Notes: generated by a model from the letters alone, not told the origin. 64,000 nt of DNA from Choanephora cucurbitarum (GCA_025331435.1 JAIWNI010000037.1:62001-126000), one strand, 5' to 3'. Positions 1 through 13,415 are shown, counted from the first letter of the stretch. Numbers and translations: made by a program.

Positions 1-3000
1 GGCATCTTAGCACCAATCATCTTGGCAACCAAAGAGCTAGAGTGCTTACCAAGAGTACCAGGGAAGCTACCGTTCAAGGCGTTACCGAGTTCATCCAAAG
101 GTGTTTCTTCAGACTTTTCAGGAACAGCATTACTGAATTCCTTTTGCAAGTCACCAAGGATTTCGTTTTGAAGAGTAGATTTACCACCAACTAAGTCTTT
201 AATGGCCTTAGACAAAGGTACTTCATCGACACTCTTTTTCAACTTTTGGGCAATGACAGCATGAAGGATTTCAGTAGCAGTGACAGGAACATCACTGACA
301 GCAGCGGCAGGGCCAGCAGCAGCAGGTGCAGGGGCAGCGGCAACAGGAGCGGCAGCAGGGGCAGCAGCAGCGGGTGCAGAGGCGGCAGCAACAGGTGAAG
401 CTTCAGCAGGAGCAGCTTCTTCCTCGGCATTCTCAAACTCGTAGTAGATTTCCTTAGAATCCTTGGAAATAGACAAGTTTTGACGACGGTTACTCAAAGC
501 GTTATCGTAAGCTTGGTACTTAAGGTTCAAAGTACGAACAGCCATACCACTGAGAGTAGGAGAAGGACCAACTTCAATAAGACGTTCAATTTGGTAGTTC
601 TTGAATAATTGGTCTTGTGTTTCAATCCAACGAACAGGGGAAGCGAATTGGTAAGCCAAGAGTTCGATCAACAAAATGTAACCCAGACGTTGTTGTTGAG
701 CAGGTGTAACATACTTGTCATCGGACCAGTTCTTCAAGACCTTAGCCAAACGAGGACTAGATGTCAACTTGTGAACGTCTTCAATGTAACTCTTGTCAGT
801 ACTGAAAGGCTTAGCAGTCAAGTTAGGAATGTACTTGGCAGTCAATTGAGCTACATTGATGTCAGAAGGATCAAACTTCTTAGCCAAGAAGGTACGGAAT
901 GGAGTAACACCACTGAGCAAGAAAGATGAGTGGAAGGGAACATCAATACCAGGAAGAGGGACAGTAGCATGACCACGTTCAAGGACAATGCGACCCTTGG
1001 CCTGCTTGGCCTTAGTCTTCTCAAAAGCACCATCAATGATTTCATACAAGTGCTTCTTGACATCTTCAAGAGACATGGTTTCCATCAACTTTTGAAGATC
1101 AATGTTAGCGGTCTTGATGTAGTTCAAAACATTGGTAAGAGCGTCAAGGTTTTGAATGGCACCAGCAGCAACATATTGCCAGTTCTCAACGTTGAAGTTG
1201 ACAATTTCCAAAACATCACCACCACGACGGGCGATGGCATCAACAACATAACGGAGAGCAGTGTCGTTGAAAGTCTTAGAGACACGAGCAGGGTTGACAG
1301 CAGCCATACCATAGTTAGAGCGACCTTCTTCATCACGCTTAACAGCAGATTGCATAGTCATACCACGGTAGAACACAACGTCAACAAGAGAGGTCAAAGG
1401 CAAGACATCACCAACAGAGGCCAAAGCAGCGTATTCACCAAGAGAGTGACCGGCAAAAGCACAATTGCTTTGAATCAACTCCTTAGCACGCATGTCTTCG
1501 AAGGCAGCCTTCTCCATCAATGTCAAAGCAGGTTGAGTGAATTGAGTGGCAAACAAAAGACCGGTAGGTGAACGGAAGGTGTAGAATGCAGTACGCTCAG
1601 TGATGCTAGGGAACAAAGGCAAAGTCTTAGTGGTACCATCAGCTTCAACAACATCATAAGTCATGCTCATGTAGTTTTGACGGATCTTGTTACCACGAGG
1701 GCCACCAAAGTGAACGACCTTTTCCTTAGGGTTGCTACGGACAATCTCGATGATAGAGAAACCATAGTTTTCCATGAAGTGCTTATCAGCTTCGTCCCAA
1801 ATAGCCTTGGCAACTGGGGAGCTATCATACAAGGCCATACCCATTCCCTGTTCTTGAGAACCTTGACCAGTAAAGACATAAGCAGTGACAGGTTGTTCGA
1901 CTTCAGCAGTACCTTCAACAACCTTTTCGTTGTTTTGATTGATAGTCTCAACCTTAATGATCTTACGACCATTCTTCATACCAGTATGGTAGAGCTTGGT
2001 TTCAAGTCTATCAGAAGGCAAAACCATACCAACGAATTTGACATCGTAAGCAACAACACGACGAGGAACATTGTCGGCAGCAAAGATTTCAACAAACTTA
2101 CGAGTAGAGGCACTAGTCCACATACCGTGAGTGATGGTACCAGGCAACAAAGCCAAATCAGCAAAGTAAGGGTTAACGTGAATGGGGTTGAAATCACCAG
2201 AAACGTTAGCATAAGGTTCGTTGGAAGCAGGAGCATGAACAACTGAAGAGTATGTGGATTGACTAGGCATGACAGAGTAACCACCATTTTCAAAGAAGTG
2301 AGCTTGTTCAATTTCTTGAGCGTTACGCTTCAAGTATTCAATGACAGGGTTACCATGGCTTTCACCGGATTCGTATTCGACCTTAGCAATCTCAACGAAT
2401 TCCTTGGTGGAAAGTTGCATAGCAACAGTACCAGTGGTCTTGACATTAGCAAAGACTCTCTTGTTTTTGTACTTGAGTTCAGTGTTCAAACGGAAAATCA
2501 AAGAAGATCCAGGAGTGACTTCATGAGTTTCCAAAGCTTCAGTCCAATGCATCCATTCCTTAGACTTAAGAACAGCAATATCCTTAACATCCTTAATCTT
2601 GAATTCCATAGGAGTTTCGGTCTTGCGTTCAAAGGTGTGCTCGAAATCTTGGAAGTTACCACGGTACAAGAATTGGCTGGTAACTTCAAGGACGGGCTTA
2701 TCTTCACGAACAATAACACCCTTAACTTCGATCATCTTGCCTGAATCAGTGTTGCTGACAGCATTGATATGAGCAAATGTATCAACAGTATCACCAACCT
2801 TAAGAAGTTCAGAGCCTTCCAAAAGGCGGTAACCGTTACCCAAGTGAACAAGTCTAAGAAGATCACCATCGATAACCTTAGGGAAGATAGCCTTCATGAT
2901 AGCCTTCCAGCCAACAACAATAGCGAAATCCATGGGTGCATAAACAACCTTTTGACCACGGTCAACAAAGACTTCGGCTTGGTTGCCAACAGCTTGACAG

Positions 3001-6000
3001 AATTCCTTGATTTCTTGAGACTTAACAGTTTCACCCTTACCAATGAGCTTTTCATTAACGGAAACATTCAAGAAGTCATCAGTGTTATCAATACCGAACC
3101 AAAGCTTGTAGTAGAAAGTCTTGATACGATCGTTACGACCTTCCATGACCTCATGAATAGGAGCATAACCAAGCTCAGGCTTGTATTCGAATTGCAAGGG
3201 CAAAGGAATGAAGTCATCACCTCTCTTTTCGAAGAGCTTGACATCGATGATCTTATCAGAGATAGTAGCTTCAACTGCTGAGACATAGTGGTTGGTCTTG
3301 TCAGTAGCACTCCAAGAGCGCTTGTCTTGAACCTTGATGCTAGTAATTTCGCCATTGTTCAAAGTAACAACAACCTTTTGACCAGCACGAGGACGGAAAA
3401 TACGCTTAGCAGGGTTGTCAATGAAACGCTTTCCTTGAACAATGAAAGGAGAGGTCAAGAGAGCACGAAGCCAGCTGTATTCAGGACCTGAGATGGTTTG
3501 GAGCCATTCATCTTCAGTAGGGACAGTGGTACCAACTTCGTAAACCTTTTCGTCACCAGAGGCAGCAGCCTCTTGGATAAGAGCCTTTTCAATAGCAACA
3601 CCACCAAGGTATTCAATCTTGGGAATAGTAGCATCCTTGTAGTAACGCTCCTTCAAACTTTGGATATGACTTTCGTAGATGTCACCAAGAATTTCACCGA
3701 CAGGTTGATCGACACGAGTAGCGTACTTGGCAGCTACAGGACCGTGAAGGATACAAGTACGTTGAACATCTTGATCTACAACGGCACTAAGGTCTTCAGA
3801 TTGCCAGAGAGAGTCCTTCTTAAACCAAATGTCGAATTCCTTGTCCATAACGGGAATGAAAGGAACAGGCTTTTGACCAGGACGCTTACAGAGAGCAATG
3901 AAGTGGAGAACATCTTCAGAGGTCAAGAGTTGGTTTTCAGCTTCAGGGAATTGAGCCAAGAACTCGTCAGCAAAAGGAAGAGGAGGATCCAATTGAGTAA
4001 AGCTTTGAAGCATAGAGGGACCAGACTTCTTTGTGAAACGTTCTTCAACACGACGCAAGAAGTCACCGACTAAATCACGAAGAGTACGGTCGATCCAACG
4101 GTTCTCGTGCTTGACGTAAAGCAAAGTGATCAAGCGGTGGACAGTTTCGGTGTAAGTCATATCTTGAAGATCAACGGCTTCGCCAGACTTCTTTTGACCA
4201 AACCAAACCTTTTGGAAATCGGCATTCAAACGCTTGATGATGTAGTCCTTCTTAGCCAACAAAGCAGGTAAACGCTTATCCTTGGGCAAACTGAAGATGC
4301 TTTCATCAAGTTCCTTCCAGAAGCGAACACCACGAGTAGCAACCTTGTGAATAGGTTCACCAAGTTCTGAGAGAACAGTGATAATGCCACCAGCAGGACC
4401 CTTATAAGTCTTTTCCCAATCAGCATCCTCAACACCAGGAGCGTCAACCATAGCTTGCTTAGCATCAAGAGAAGCCAAACCTTCCTTGGCAACCATCATA
4501 CGGGAACCAAAGAGGATACCATCGAAAGGCATAGGAGGGTAGTCAAACTTAAGGGACCAGTCACCAGTAATGTAAGGCAAGGTGTCATCAGCACCACCGA
4601 AACCAGAACCAGCAACAAGGACGATGTTGGGTTGGCGACGGATAGCAGCATAGGTTTCAAGAATAGGTTGGTGAACATCTTCAAAACCGTGGTGACCACC
4701 GGCACGACCACCAGTCCATTGCATAATGATAGGCATGGTAGGGTTAGCGGCAGCAATGGCAATCACATTACGAATAGTCTCGACACTTCCGGGCTTGAAA
4801 GCAATATGACGGAGACCGGCAGCTTGCAAGTTGGCAATAATCTCATTGGCCAATTCAAGACTGGGAACACCAGCAGCAACACAAAGACCTTCCATAGGCA
4901 AACCTTCCTTACGCATGACTTGGATAAGAGGGTATTGGAAGCCCCATTGACGAACATTCAAGAAAATGATGTTGAGAGAAATACCCTCACCAGCACGAGT
5001 TAAGTTCATGATCTTATCAACCTTGTCACGGAGACGGCGTTCATTGAAATGACCACCACCAGCAAGTTCAACATGGTAGCCTGCATTCATGACAGCAGCA
5101 ACAAAGTTTTCGTTGACAGTACAAGGTGTCATACCAGCAACCATAAGTGGGGGCTTACCCAACAAACGGGACATCTTGGTATCAACATGAACACGACCAT
5201 TGCTATTGTTTCCGAATTAATTTCTGGCTTTGAAAACTTTTTTTTCTTTTAATTTAACATACCTAGTGGTTTGGACCAACTTAGGTTGGAAGACCTTAGC
5301 CCAATCTTGAGAATAGGTGACAGCACGAATATCGGCATCAAAGAGATCAGCCTTGTAAGAAAGATCGCGGTTGCTACCTTCAAGAGCACCAGCCAAGACG
5401 ATTTGAACACCAGTACCTTCCTTGTTACGGTAGGTCAAACCACCAATACCGGAGGTACCACCAGGACCGAAATCAATGATGTGGGTCAAATCTTTACCAA
5501 CAATAGCCTTTTCCCAGTGAACATGGCTTTCACAAATAAGTTCCAACAATGACTTTGTAAGATCTTCAGCTTCACGAAGGTCTTTGCCTATCAATAGAAG
5601 TACGGTCACGTTAGGACTCAGTTTTTTTAAAAGCACTACCCCAATACCCCACTAGAAAATTATTATTTCCGCTTACCTGAATCAGTAGCATAAACAGGAA
5701 TCTTAAGATCCTTAGCGCTGAAGTGAAGACCGTGCTTGGAAGCATCATCCAAGATGATGGGAGTGGCACCCTTCAAGTAGAAACTGTGGAAAGGAGCAGT
5801 AATAGGCAAGAATCTGGAAGAGAACTTGATCTTACGTTGAGAGAAAGGAACACGGGATTGGTCAAGACCAGTAGGAGCCTTAAGCTTACGCAAACTAAGG
5901 TTTAAACCATAAAGAGACTGAGGAGGACCAGTACAGACAAATGATCTAGGGCCGTTGTGCAACGTAATTTCAATCTTACGTTCAGGAGCAAGATGAGAGT

Positions 6001-7107
6001 TGGTAGCCTCAAGATGCTTCAAGATTTGACTTTCTCTGAGACCAGTGATAGCCAACATAGGAGTAGGGTTACCTTCATTGTTGCTGATAGAGTCTTCAAG
6101 AACAGCAGGGTTTAAAGTGGTGGTAGGGAACACTTGTTGAGCACGAGTACCAATCCAGAAAAGAAGACCCAATGCCTTTTCTGTGTTGCTGATGAATTCT
6201 TCTTCAGTTGATGAGGCAGAAATGACAACTGAACTGATAACACCTTGACTGTGACCAGTGGTACCTATATCCAATAAAAAAAATTAAACGACTACTCAAT
6301 CATATAAATACATCATGATTTCATACCTTCAAACAAATCACGGATTTCAGCAGGAGTGCGACCAAGCACACGGATCATGACATAGTATTGAAGGATTTGA
6401 GTAAGACCAATCAAAGGGAAACTGACAGGAGCAGAAACGAGATATTGGAGATCAGGTCTCAACTCAGGGTTTTCCAACCAACGCAAGATATCCAAACCCT
6501 TAGAATGGAGAACGCTAGCTTCAGGACTGCGAGCGTACTCGGCCAAGACAACAGCCATACGTTCAACGAAAGGCTTCACAAGACCTTGATAGGTTTCCCA
6601 AATATCTGCGAACTCATCAAAGTACTCCTCAATATTACCTTGACCACCGAAGATGGCGAAGAGCTTAGCATCACCACGAGCAGCAGCTTCGAAAAGAGCA
6701 GACTTGGCAGAAGAGGCTTCTTCGGTAGATAAGACATCATGTTGCTTGAGTACAACAAGAGCAGAGTAGTAAGCTTGAAGCACAATCTTCTTGGATTCAG
6801 AGCTAAGAGAACGAGTAATAGCGTGAACATCATTTTCCTTAAGATATTGAGCACCGAAATCGACAAAGAGAGTTCTTGCAACAGGCAAGAATTGTGATTC
6901 CTTAGCAGCACGGTCAGTAGCAAAGTGCAAAAATTTAGCAGCGAGCTCAATATCAGCAATTTCTTCTGAAGCATTCTCGCTAGTTTGGATAGGGAACTCT
7001 TCTCTGAGTTGTTCAGCAGGAACCCAAATGTTTGTTGGTACGAGGACAGAAACCTCGGTAGTGTTTTGTTTGATAGACAAAGGACGAAGAACTTGTTGCT
7101 TATCCAT
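1..7107 (-). CDS. Single-chain type I fatty acid synthase (beta-alpha fusion), 3' end beyond window
   Basis: Cytosolic multienzyme that makes long-chain acyl-CoA from acetyl- and malonyl-CoA. Exons: 6327-7107, 5677-6264, 5263-5587 and 1-5202, giving 2298 codons before the window edge. Visible order: acetyltransferase (GHSQG, Ser266), enoyl reductase from about residue 566 (GSGFGGADD), hot-dog dehydratase ([10 protein letters not shown] near 1570), malonyl/palmitoyl transferase (FTGQGSQ; GHSLGEY, Ser1818), Ala/Pro linker (about bases 290-430), then the ACP with VGGKST (Ser2240 is the phosphopantetheine site). KR, KS and PPT domains should lie to the left. The frame passes without stop or intron from the end of the yeast Fas1-like part into the Fas2-like part near base 720, so both subunits are fused, as in basidiomycetes. 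The start is the first ATG; it opens the usual Fas1 N-terminus. Codon use is strongly biased, as in highly expressed genes. Confidence 0.97.
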
Positions 7108-10100
7108 TATGTGTTGTATGTATATGTATATAAATAGTTATTTGTTGTATTGATAAAGAAAAATCTGCAGGACAATGCTCAATCTCATTTGCTCTTTCCA
7201 TTTCCTTTTGAACTTACCTTTTTCTATTGAATTAAAATTTTTAGATCTTTTTTGTATGCAACAGGTGTATGATGTTGTATATATGTATTAAGTTGTTGTA
7301 CAATACAAAAAAGTTCCTTTTTTAAAATTCTTTCCAAACGAAAATTATCTACTTTTTAATGATGTTTCCCCAAACACAATTAAAAAAGTTGATGTTGTAA
7401 AATGTGTTGAATTTTCAAAAAGAAAAGAAGTTTGAAGAAGAAGAAAAAGAAAATGAAAAAGTTTTGCTACTAAAATGTCATGTAAAACTAACCCCCATCA
7501 AACTTCGAATGCCTGATTTGGATAATTGGTAGGGGCAAAATTTGATGCGGAGTGATTCGGGATTCATATTACTCAACATGTATATATGTATTATAAAATT
7601 CAATTAAGCTCCCACCCCAAAAACCATAGTTGGCCATCAACGCATTGTTTAGGTTGTCAACACTATTGTATACAGACTTAGAGTAACTGTCTTAAAAGTC
7701 TCGATTTTCTTTGTGCATCTCAAGAACTTTAGAGTGTGATTACGATCGCTAGCCTCAAGCCAATGCATGTCTCCTATGGATCATAACAAGAAGCTTTACT
7801 TGCTTTATAGAGATGAAATGGGCTTGATATTAAAAAAAATAAGTAAAAACCGATTGGAGTCATAAATAACTCAAGTTTAGAAGGTTACACATATATGGCT
7901 GCTTAGTGGAGCAATGTTTACTGCCCAAGCATTTGATGGAGGAGTTCTTTTAAGCCAAACGCCTACCCAATTGCGCCTCTTTGGTCAATTGAGACAGCAT
8001 CATACTACAATAAGTGGGGTTGTCATACACTTTATCTTTACCCTCGACACTATTAAAGCAAAACCTTTTGGATACGCATCTCTAAAGCAAAACGAACATA
8101 GACTCATGAATGGCATAGAAAGCGAGTTATAAGAGGGAAATTTCGTCAAAAGTCGAAAAGAGAAATTGCCATTCCATTTTCTCTAAAAGTGAAAGTGAAT
8201 AACTGTCAAAAGTCAAGCCAACCTGCATTGGAAACTGAGCGTAGTTAAAGCTGATACTACGAGTGTAGGCCTTATCTTTAAAAATGCATGAAAGATGCTA
8301 TTGCATCAAATTGGAAAATATGGGGATTTACAAAGTGGGCCGATTTTTGTTTTTTGGGCGCCTTTTTGTTATGAGTATCGTTTTGCCCCAATACAAATAT
8401 TAGAATAGGTTAACTTAAATTAAAGCGCGAAAAGCCATGGGACACACTGAGTTTACATATGTCAATCTTTTCATTTTTTTTTTATTTTTGGGGTGTTCAA
8501 TACGACTGTCCAATCAAAAATGTCGGAAAGAGCTTATTTAAAACATCCCCATAAGTCAATGCGTATTCTTTGACAAACACTGGTCTATTCGCTATTGGAT
8601 TATTCTTCCTTTTATTTACTCTTTGACTATCTAAGACGCTATATAAGCCTTTTTTTCACATTGAAAAAGAGCTCGTTATCCATTGATAACATCTATTCGA
8701 TTCAAGAGTTTTGGGGAGAGGGAGCTATTGGGGTAGCTATCAATTCTATAGACCAATATCATGACAACACGTCTAGGAAACATCTTGTTACTACCTGCAT
8801 ATTAGTGCGATTTGTAGTAAGCCTTACTTCTGATCTCCATCGCTGTCTCGAACAACCTCTTCGTCTTTCAATGACATCAAGCATCATCTGGATGAAGATA
8901 AGAAAAGATAACTGAATGTAGGACAAGGATGGTTCTGTCAGTTTCAAACAAAAGAAGTCATCGAGACACATGCATAGTAGAGCACTCTCTATGTGAGTTT
9001 GTCTTTTTCATTGGGAAAAAGGTGATTTTGCTCGAAAAACTTTGAAAAGACTACAAGAGCCTTGCAAATTATGTAAACAAACATGGCACTGCATATCAAC
9101 AAAGAGAGTCCGTAAATGGCACCCGGTCATTTCCTTTTTGGGAAGTCATCATCCGAGCCATTATCAATCTAGGATTTGAGGAGTCATTTTTCGTAAAGAG
9201 AACAATGCCGCTCTCTACATCCACTATTCAAGAAGCACAAAAGTGAGCTTCTTGTTTTTTCATAAGACACCCAACCTGTCTTGGATTTATTAGCTAGTTC
9301 CGAACTCGCTTATTTCCTACTTCCAGATAACTTTGAGTAAAACATCTTTTTCTCTTAAATCATGCTTCTTAAAGTCATATTAGCAGCTATATTCCTTCCT
9401 CGATAAACAAATCAGTGGTTTTGACAGTGAACATATAGTATGGTTTATTTCTAGGACAACATTGCAGTAAAAGCACAGAGCTGGTTTTATTATTTTTTCA
9501 CAAAAGATGATATTCCTTCTTCCTTATTTTACACGAAACAATGAAGTTCCTCTTTGGACTCCTGAAAAGATGCTTTTTCTTTCTAACTAAGATATTTGGT
9601 TTGTTTCTGTTCATCAGATAAGTCTTATCAAGCTATCCAATAAAGCGCACATCCTGAATTTCAGCTTTGAGGCTTGTAACAATGTGGCACTAATTCATTT
9701 GACTAACGAATTCAAACACAGAATGCCCTCAGCTTGTAGCTTTTAATAAATTTTCCTAGTTGCCTTCAGTCAGAAACACGATGAGCAGGACATATTGGCT
9801 AAGGCAAAACCTGACATAATAAAGCAGATGATTCAGCGAGAATTGTCAAAAACTAACATGGCTATGATACTCTATCAGTTGGAGGCCAACGATAAAAAAA
9901 ATAAGCTAAAAAATGTATGCTATTGCTACAGCGTCTGGGTGTGCGTCAATTAGCACTAGTTCAGCGAACATGCTTACTCTTAGTAGTAACAAGGGATTTC
10001 TTAACGTCACAATTGCTTTGAGATTTCTCTGCGTATGTTTTCCTGACTATACCATTTCCATAAACTCTTGTTGCTCCATATGTTTGTTGAGAAGCTTGAT

Positions 10101-10351
10101 AGTTAAACCACCTTCTTTTGTCTCTCAAAAGCGCTAATTATAGATAACATTTTGCGTTTGTATATGTTTTAAGTCATAAAACTCGTGAGCTTGAAGCACG
10201 TCTTTTTAAGTCTAAGCATTGCTTAGACCAGCGTTTAACTAGAGAGTTTTTGACTATTGGGTTTAAGAAATGCTTAAGCTTAAATCAGCGACTTGTCTGA
10301 GAACACTATTTAGGTTCACCTTGTCAAGTATCAATGAAGATAATTGTTGCT

Positions 10352-10691
10352 TTCATAATTCGAAAAACGTAACCACATCGAGGTTGAAGGGATACTTAGA
10401 CCATTGTAGCTAAACCGTACCTATGCCATTGTATTCTTGATACTTACTAATTATATACTGCGCATATTGTAAGGTGTAAGACTGATTGTCAATAATGACA
10501 ACTTCTCTTAAAAGCTTAACATTGTTGATACGACTCTTGTCTTTTTAGCTCAAGAATCCTTCTGCTTAAGTCATTAGCTAATGCGTTGCGATTTTCATAG
10601 TAACAACAAAACTTCATTATGCCATTAGTATGTCTTTTAGCAAGATAATGGAACCACCAAACCATAAGTATGATTCATCGACATAAATGGA
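10352..10691 (-). pseudogene. Degenerate Tc1/mariner (IS630-like) transposase fragment
   Basis: Read on the minus strand in one frame (10691 downward), this stretch gives IYVDESYLWFGGS. After 63 codons with several stops it gives VVIIDNQS, and then YIISKYQEYN and a KYPFNLDVVTFFE stretch. These resemble the three catalytic blocks of Tc1-type DDE transposases: the first Asp in a DES box, the second Asp in a DN box, and the YSPDLNPIE box. The glutamate position in the last block appears to be valine, and stops interrupt the frame, so it cannot encode an active enzyme. The spacing between the first two aspartates is shorter than in intact elements, suggesting deletions. I did not find terminal inverted repeats. 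The family assignment rests on motif resemblance read by eye. Confidence 0.5.
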
Positions 10692-11634
10692 GTTTTTGAT
10701 TGGATAAGACGTTGATTGTTTTATATCATAGCTCTGCAGTTATATGCTAAATATATGCCAATTGACCTACAATATACTCGCTAAGTTCATCATCTTGCCT
10801 ATTAAAACAAAATATATTATACTGTGATCTGACTAATCAGTATCATTAGTCAAAGACAGAAAGTGCGCGTGTTAACAAGTATGATATCGAAAACCAAAAG
10901 CAATTAAATAAGGGTATTAGATTGCGACAAGTAGAGAAATAGACTTAATTCTTATACAACTGCAGAACCTAATCAACCAGAGGTGCTTACAAGAAGCAAG
11001 CTTTTGACCTGGCCTTATCGGACAATCTCCCATACATTTTTCTTTTACTCCTTTTCAGATAGACTTCATGCAACGACATGGACTAACCAAATACATTCTT
11101 TGCACTATTTGGAACAACCGCAAGTTTGGCTTGAACACACTGTTCAGGCCAACTTATCATAATAGCTCTGATCATAACAACTGTTTCAAATTAAGAATTG
11201 TAGGCAGGATTTACTTGTTTAAGCTTTTGTCCTCGAAATCGAGTCTCAGTTTGGGAGTTATTTTACCTGCAAGCTCATTTGATTGGTTCAGTAAGTTAAC
11301 TATTCTTGGCTTTTATTCTTTTGTTTCTTGAAGCATTTTTTCTTATGTTACTAATCGCTTTGCTTATTCGAATTGGTGATGTGTGACCGCCTCATTTGAG
11401 TTAACTAATTGAAACCAGTACACAATAGAACTATATTATTACTTGTGCCTATCCTTACTCCTTGACGCAAAAACAAATGCAACAAAGAAATCTTTCATTC
11501 ATAAACAGATAAAAACCTAAATGGTAAGTATAAGGGAGCCATTCGTTTGGACTTGTAGCTTAAGAACATGAGAAAACAGGCCCGCTTACAGGTCATCAAA
11601 ATCATAGTTGTACGATCCTAAAGGTGGTACAGAC

Positions 11635-11641
11635 TATAAAG
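11635..11641 (+). promoter_or_regulatory. Possible TATA box of the PA-RING gene
   Basis: TATAAAG lies about 130 nt upstream of the chosen ATG at 11770. Position and match are plausible for a fungal core promoter, but nothing else supports it. Confidence 0.35.
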
Positions 11642-11769
11642 TTACACATTCAGCCAAATTTGTCAATTTTTTTCGTCATCTTTTAAGACACTTTTACTTG
11701 CAGGTCGCCGAAAGATTCTACATAGCTTTCTCTCTTTTTTTTTCACTTTGCTTTACTTTGTATTATAAA

Positions 11770-13415
11770 ATGATCAAACATACTCTGATATATGTTTGGT
11801 TAACGACCCTCACTACTGCAGTACTAGCAGCTGCAAACGCACGAAACCCAGTCTTTTGGGAACAAAGCTTCATGGTCAACATTTCGAATCCCACAGGTGT
11901 ACCTACTCTGGTACCGTCGACTTCATACATGACAACTTCACAAGATTTTCAAGGAATCTATGTAGATTCTAATTCTCGAAGTTCTCCTAACGTAACGTAT
12001 AGATATCCATTTTTAGGCCTCTTTTGTTATTCTAATACTAAAAAAAACTGCAACTTAGAGAGTTGTCTTTAACTTCGGCGAAAGCTGCCCTTCATCAAAC
12101 ACAACAATTGAAGCTATTACACAGATGAATTTCGGCAGCTTAAACATAAGAGTTTTAGACAGTAGAGAGAAAATCGCTCTTGTGAAAAGAGGGAATTGTT
12201 CCTGGAGTGAGAAAATAAGGACTGTAAATCAGCTGGCATCGAGTAATAGCATCAGTATATCGGCCGTCTTCATTTATGACAATGAGACTCATGGCAACAC
12301 TATTACTGTTGACAGAACTCCCGTTACAGGCTCAGGAACAATCGGTCCACCCTCTTATCCCGACCCATTACCTGCCGAGCGTTCTGTGTTCAATATGAAT
12401 GATAATGATTTGGATCCATCTAGTCCCTCTGCCACAGTTGTTTATTTTATTCCAGCGGTATATGGAAATCAATTTGTTGACAGAATCAACCAAATGTATA
12501 ATTCGAGCTATCCTGATATGAGGAGATTCTGGCTATTGACTCCTTACTTGGAAGAAGTAAGCTGGGGTCTCTCAGGTGATGATGGCTTCTTTTCCACAGG
12601 CCGAGGATATCTGTCATATATTATTGCATTGGCAGCTATTTTTTTAATTGGTAGCGTTTGCTTATGGATGTTTTTAGCCGGATCTCTAAACTACTTGTTT
12701 AATAGGCATTGTCATAATACGTTGGTGGAAGATTCGACGTATGCGAAACGAAATGGCAAATGGATACGTAGGCCCAAATGGTTTTCCCATGCAAGCCAGA
12801 AACAATCAACTCGACCCTCTCCCTGTAGATGTTGTGAATAGTTTACCCATCAAAGTTTATTCTGAGGGGTTGGTGAAAAATGTCAATTGTGCTATTTGTC
12901 TGGAAGATTTTGTTCCGGGTAAAAATGATATTCGTATTTTGCCTTGTGGTCATGGTTTCTGTGTGTTGTGTATCGATCCTTGGCTTACACAAAAATCAAC
13001 AATGTGCCCTATTTGTAAATGGGACTGCTTGCCTGCTGAACTTCGTAGAGAAAGAGAAGAACAAAATGCCAATAATCAAAACTATGCAGTTGTGATTGAT
13101 ATGGGGAACCCTTCAAATCCATCCAATCATACTGCCCAACCAAACGAAGAAACACCATCCAATGTTGATAACCATGTTGCCTCTACCACGAGCACTAACA
13201 ATAATACCTCACCAACTATCCCTCTTACTTCTGCAGTCCCTCCCTCTCCGAGTAACATGAACTCAACCATAGAAAAAGATTCACCAATGGCCGCTCATAA
13301 AGAGCAAGTTCTTTCGGAAACCAACACAAACCCCACTAATGACAACAATCTTGCTTCATCAAGTTCTGTTGAATTGCCTGTCGAAGAAAAGAAAAACTCG
13401 ACATCGAAACACTAA
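11770..13415 (+). CDS. PA-domain transmembrane RING E3 ubiquitin ligase (RNF13/GRAIL-like)
   Basis: Exons 11770-11991, 12059-12650 and 12706-13415 give 507 residues. The layout is a signal peptide (residues 1-20, MIKHTLIYVW...), a lumenal protease-associated domain with the typical IALVKRGNCSW core, one membrane helix (about 256-278), a basic stretch and a RING finger from residue 333 (CAIC...LPCGHGFC...CPIC). The tail is rich in Ser, Thr and Asn. Ligases of this architecture sit in endosomal, vacuolar or ER membranes and ubiquitinate membrane or sorting cargo. The start is the ATG that begins the signal peptide; the upstream in-frame codons do not look coding. The fifth RING ligand is Cys where PA-TM-RING proteins usually have His, so it reads as C3HC4 rather than RING-H2. 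The four-TM gene follows 200 nt downstream on the same strand. The substrate is unknown. Confidence 0.87.

Larger units (their letters stand above)
7108..11769. other. Gene desert with transposon relic
   Basis: This 4.66-kb spacer lies between the divergent FAS and RING-ligase genes. The first few hundred bases left of 7500 are probably the FAS promoter (AT-rich, with TATA-like TTTATATAC about 20-30 nt upstream of the FAS ATG). Open frames in the rest are short, mostly lack ATG starts and show no family motif. One exception is a decayed Tc1/mariner-like transposase piece on the minus strand around 10.35-10.69 kb, listed separately. A TATATAAGC box near 8640 has no recognisable gene behind it. 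Confidence 0.6.

Noticed and set aside
609..5252. Many plus-strand open frames of 60-190 codons opposite the FAS gene
   Set aside because: They are shadows of the biased FAS codons on the other strand. The minus frame carries all FAS motifs.
7914..8132. 72-codon frame in the first desert
   Set aside because: No motif and no splice or promoter support; neither strand gave a convincing transposase reading.
8595..8915. 106-codon plus-strand frame in the first desert
   Set aside because: It begins with TTG, its first Met is near the end, and it shows no motif. The nearby TATATAAGC alone is not enough.
11608..11769. N-terminal extension of the PA-RING protein
   Set aside because: The upstream codons are not signal-like; the ATG at 11770 starts a proper signal peptide.
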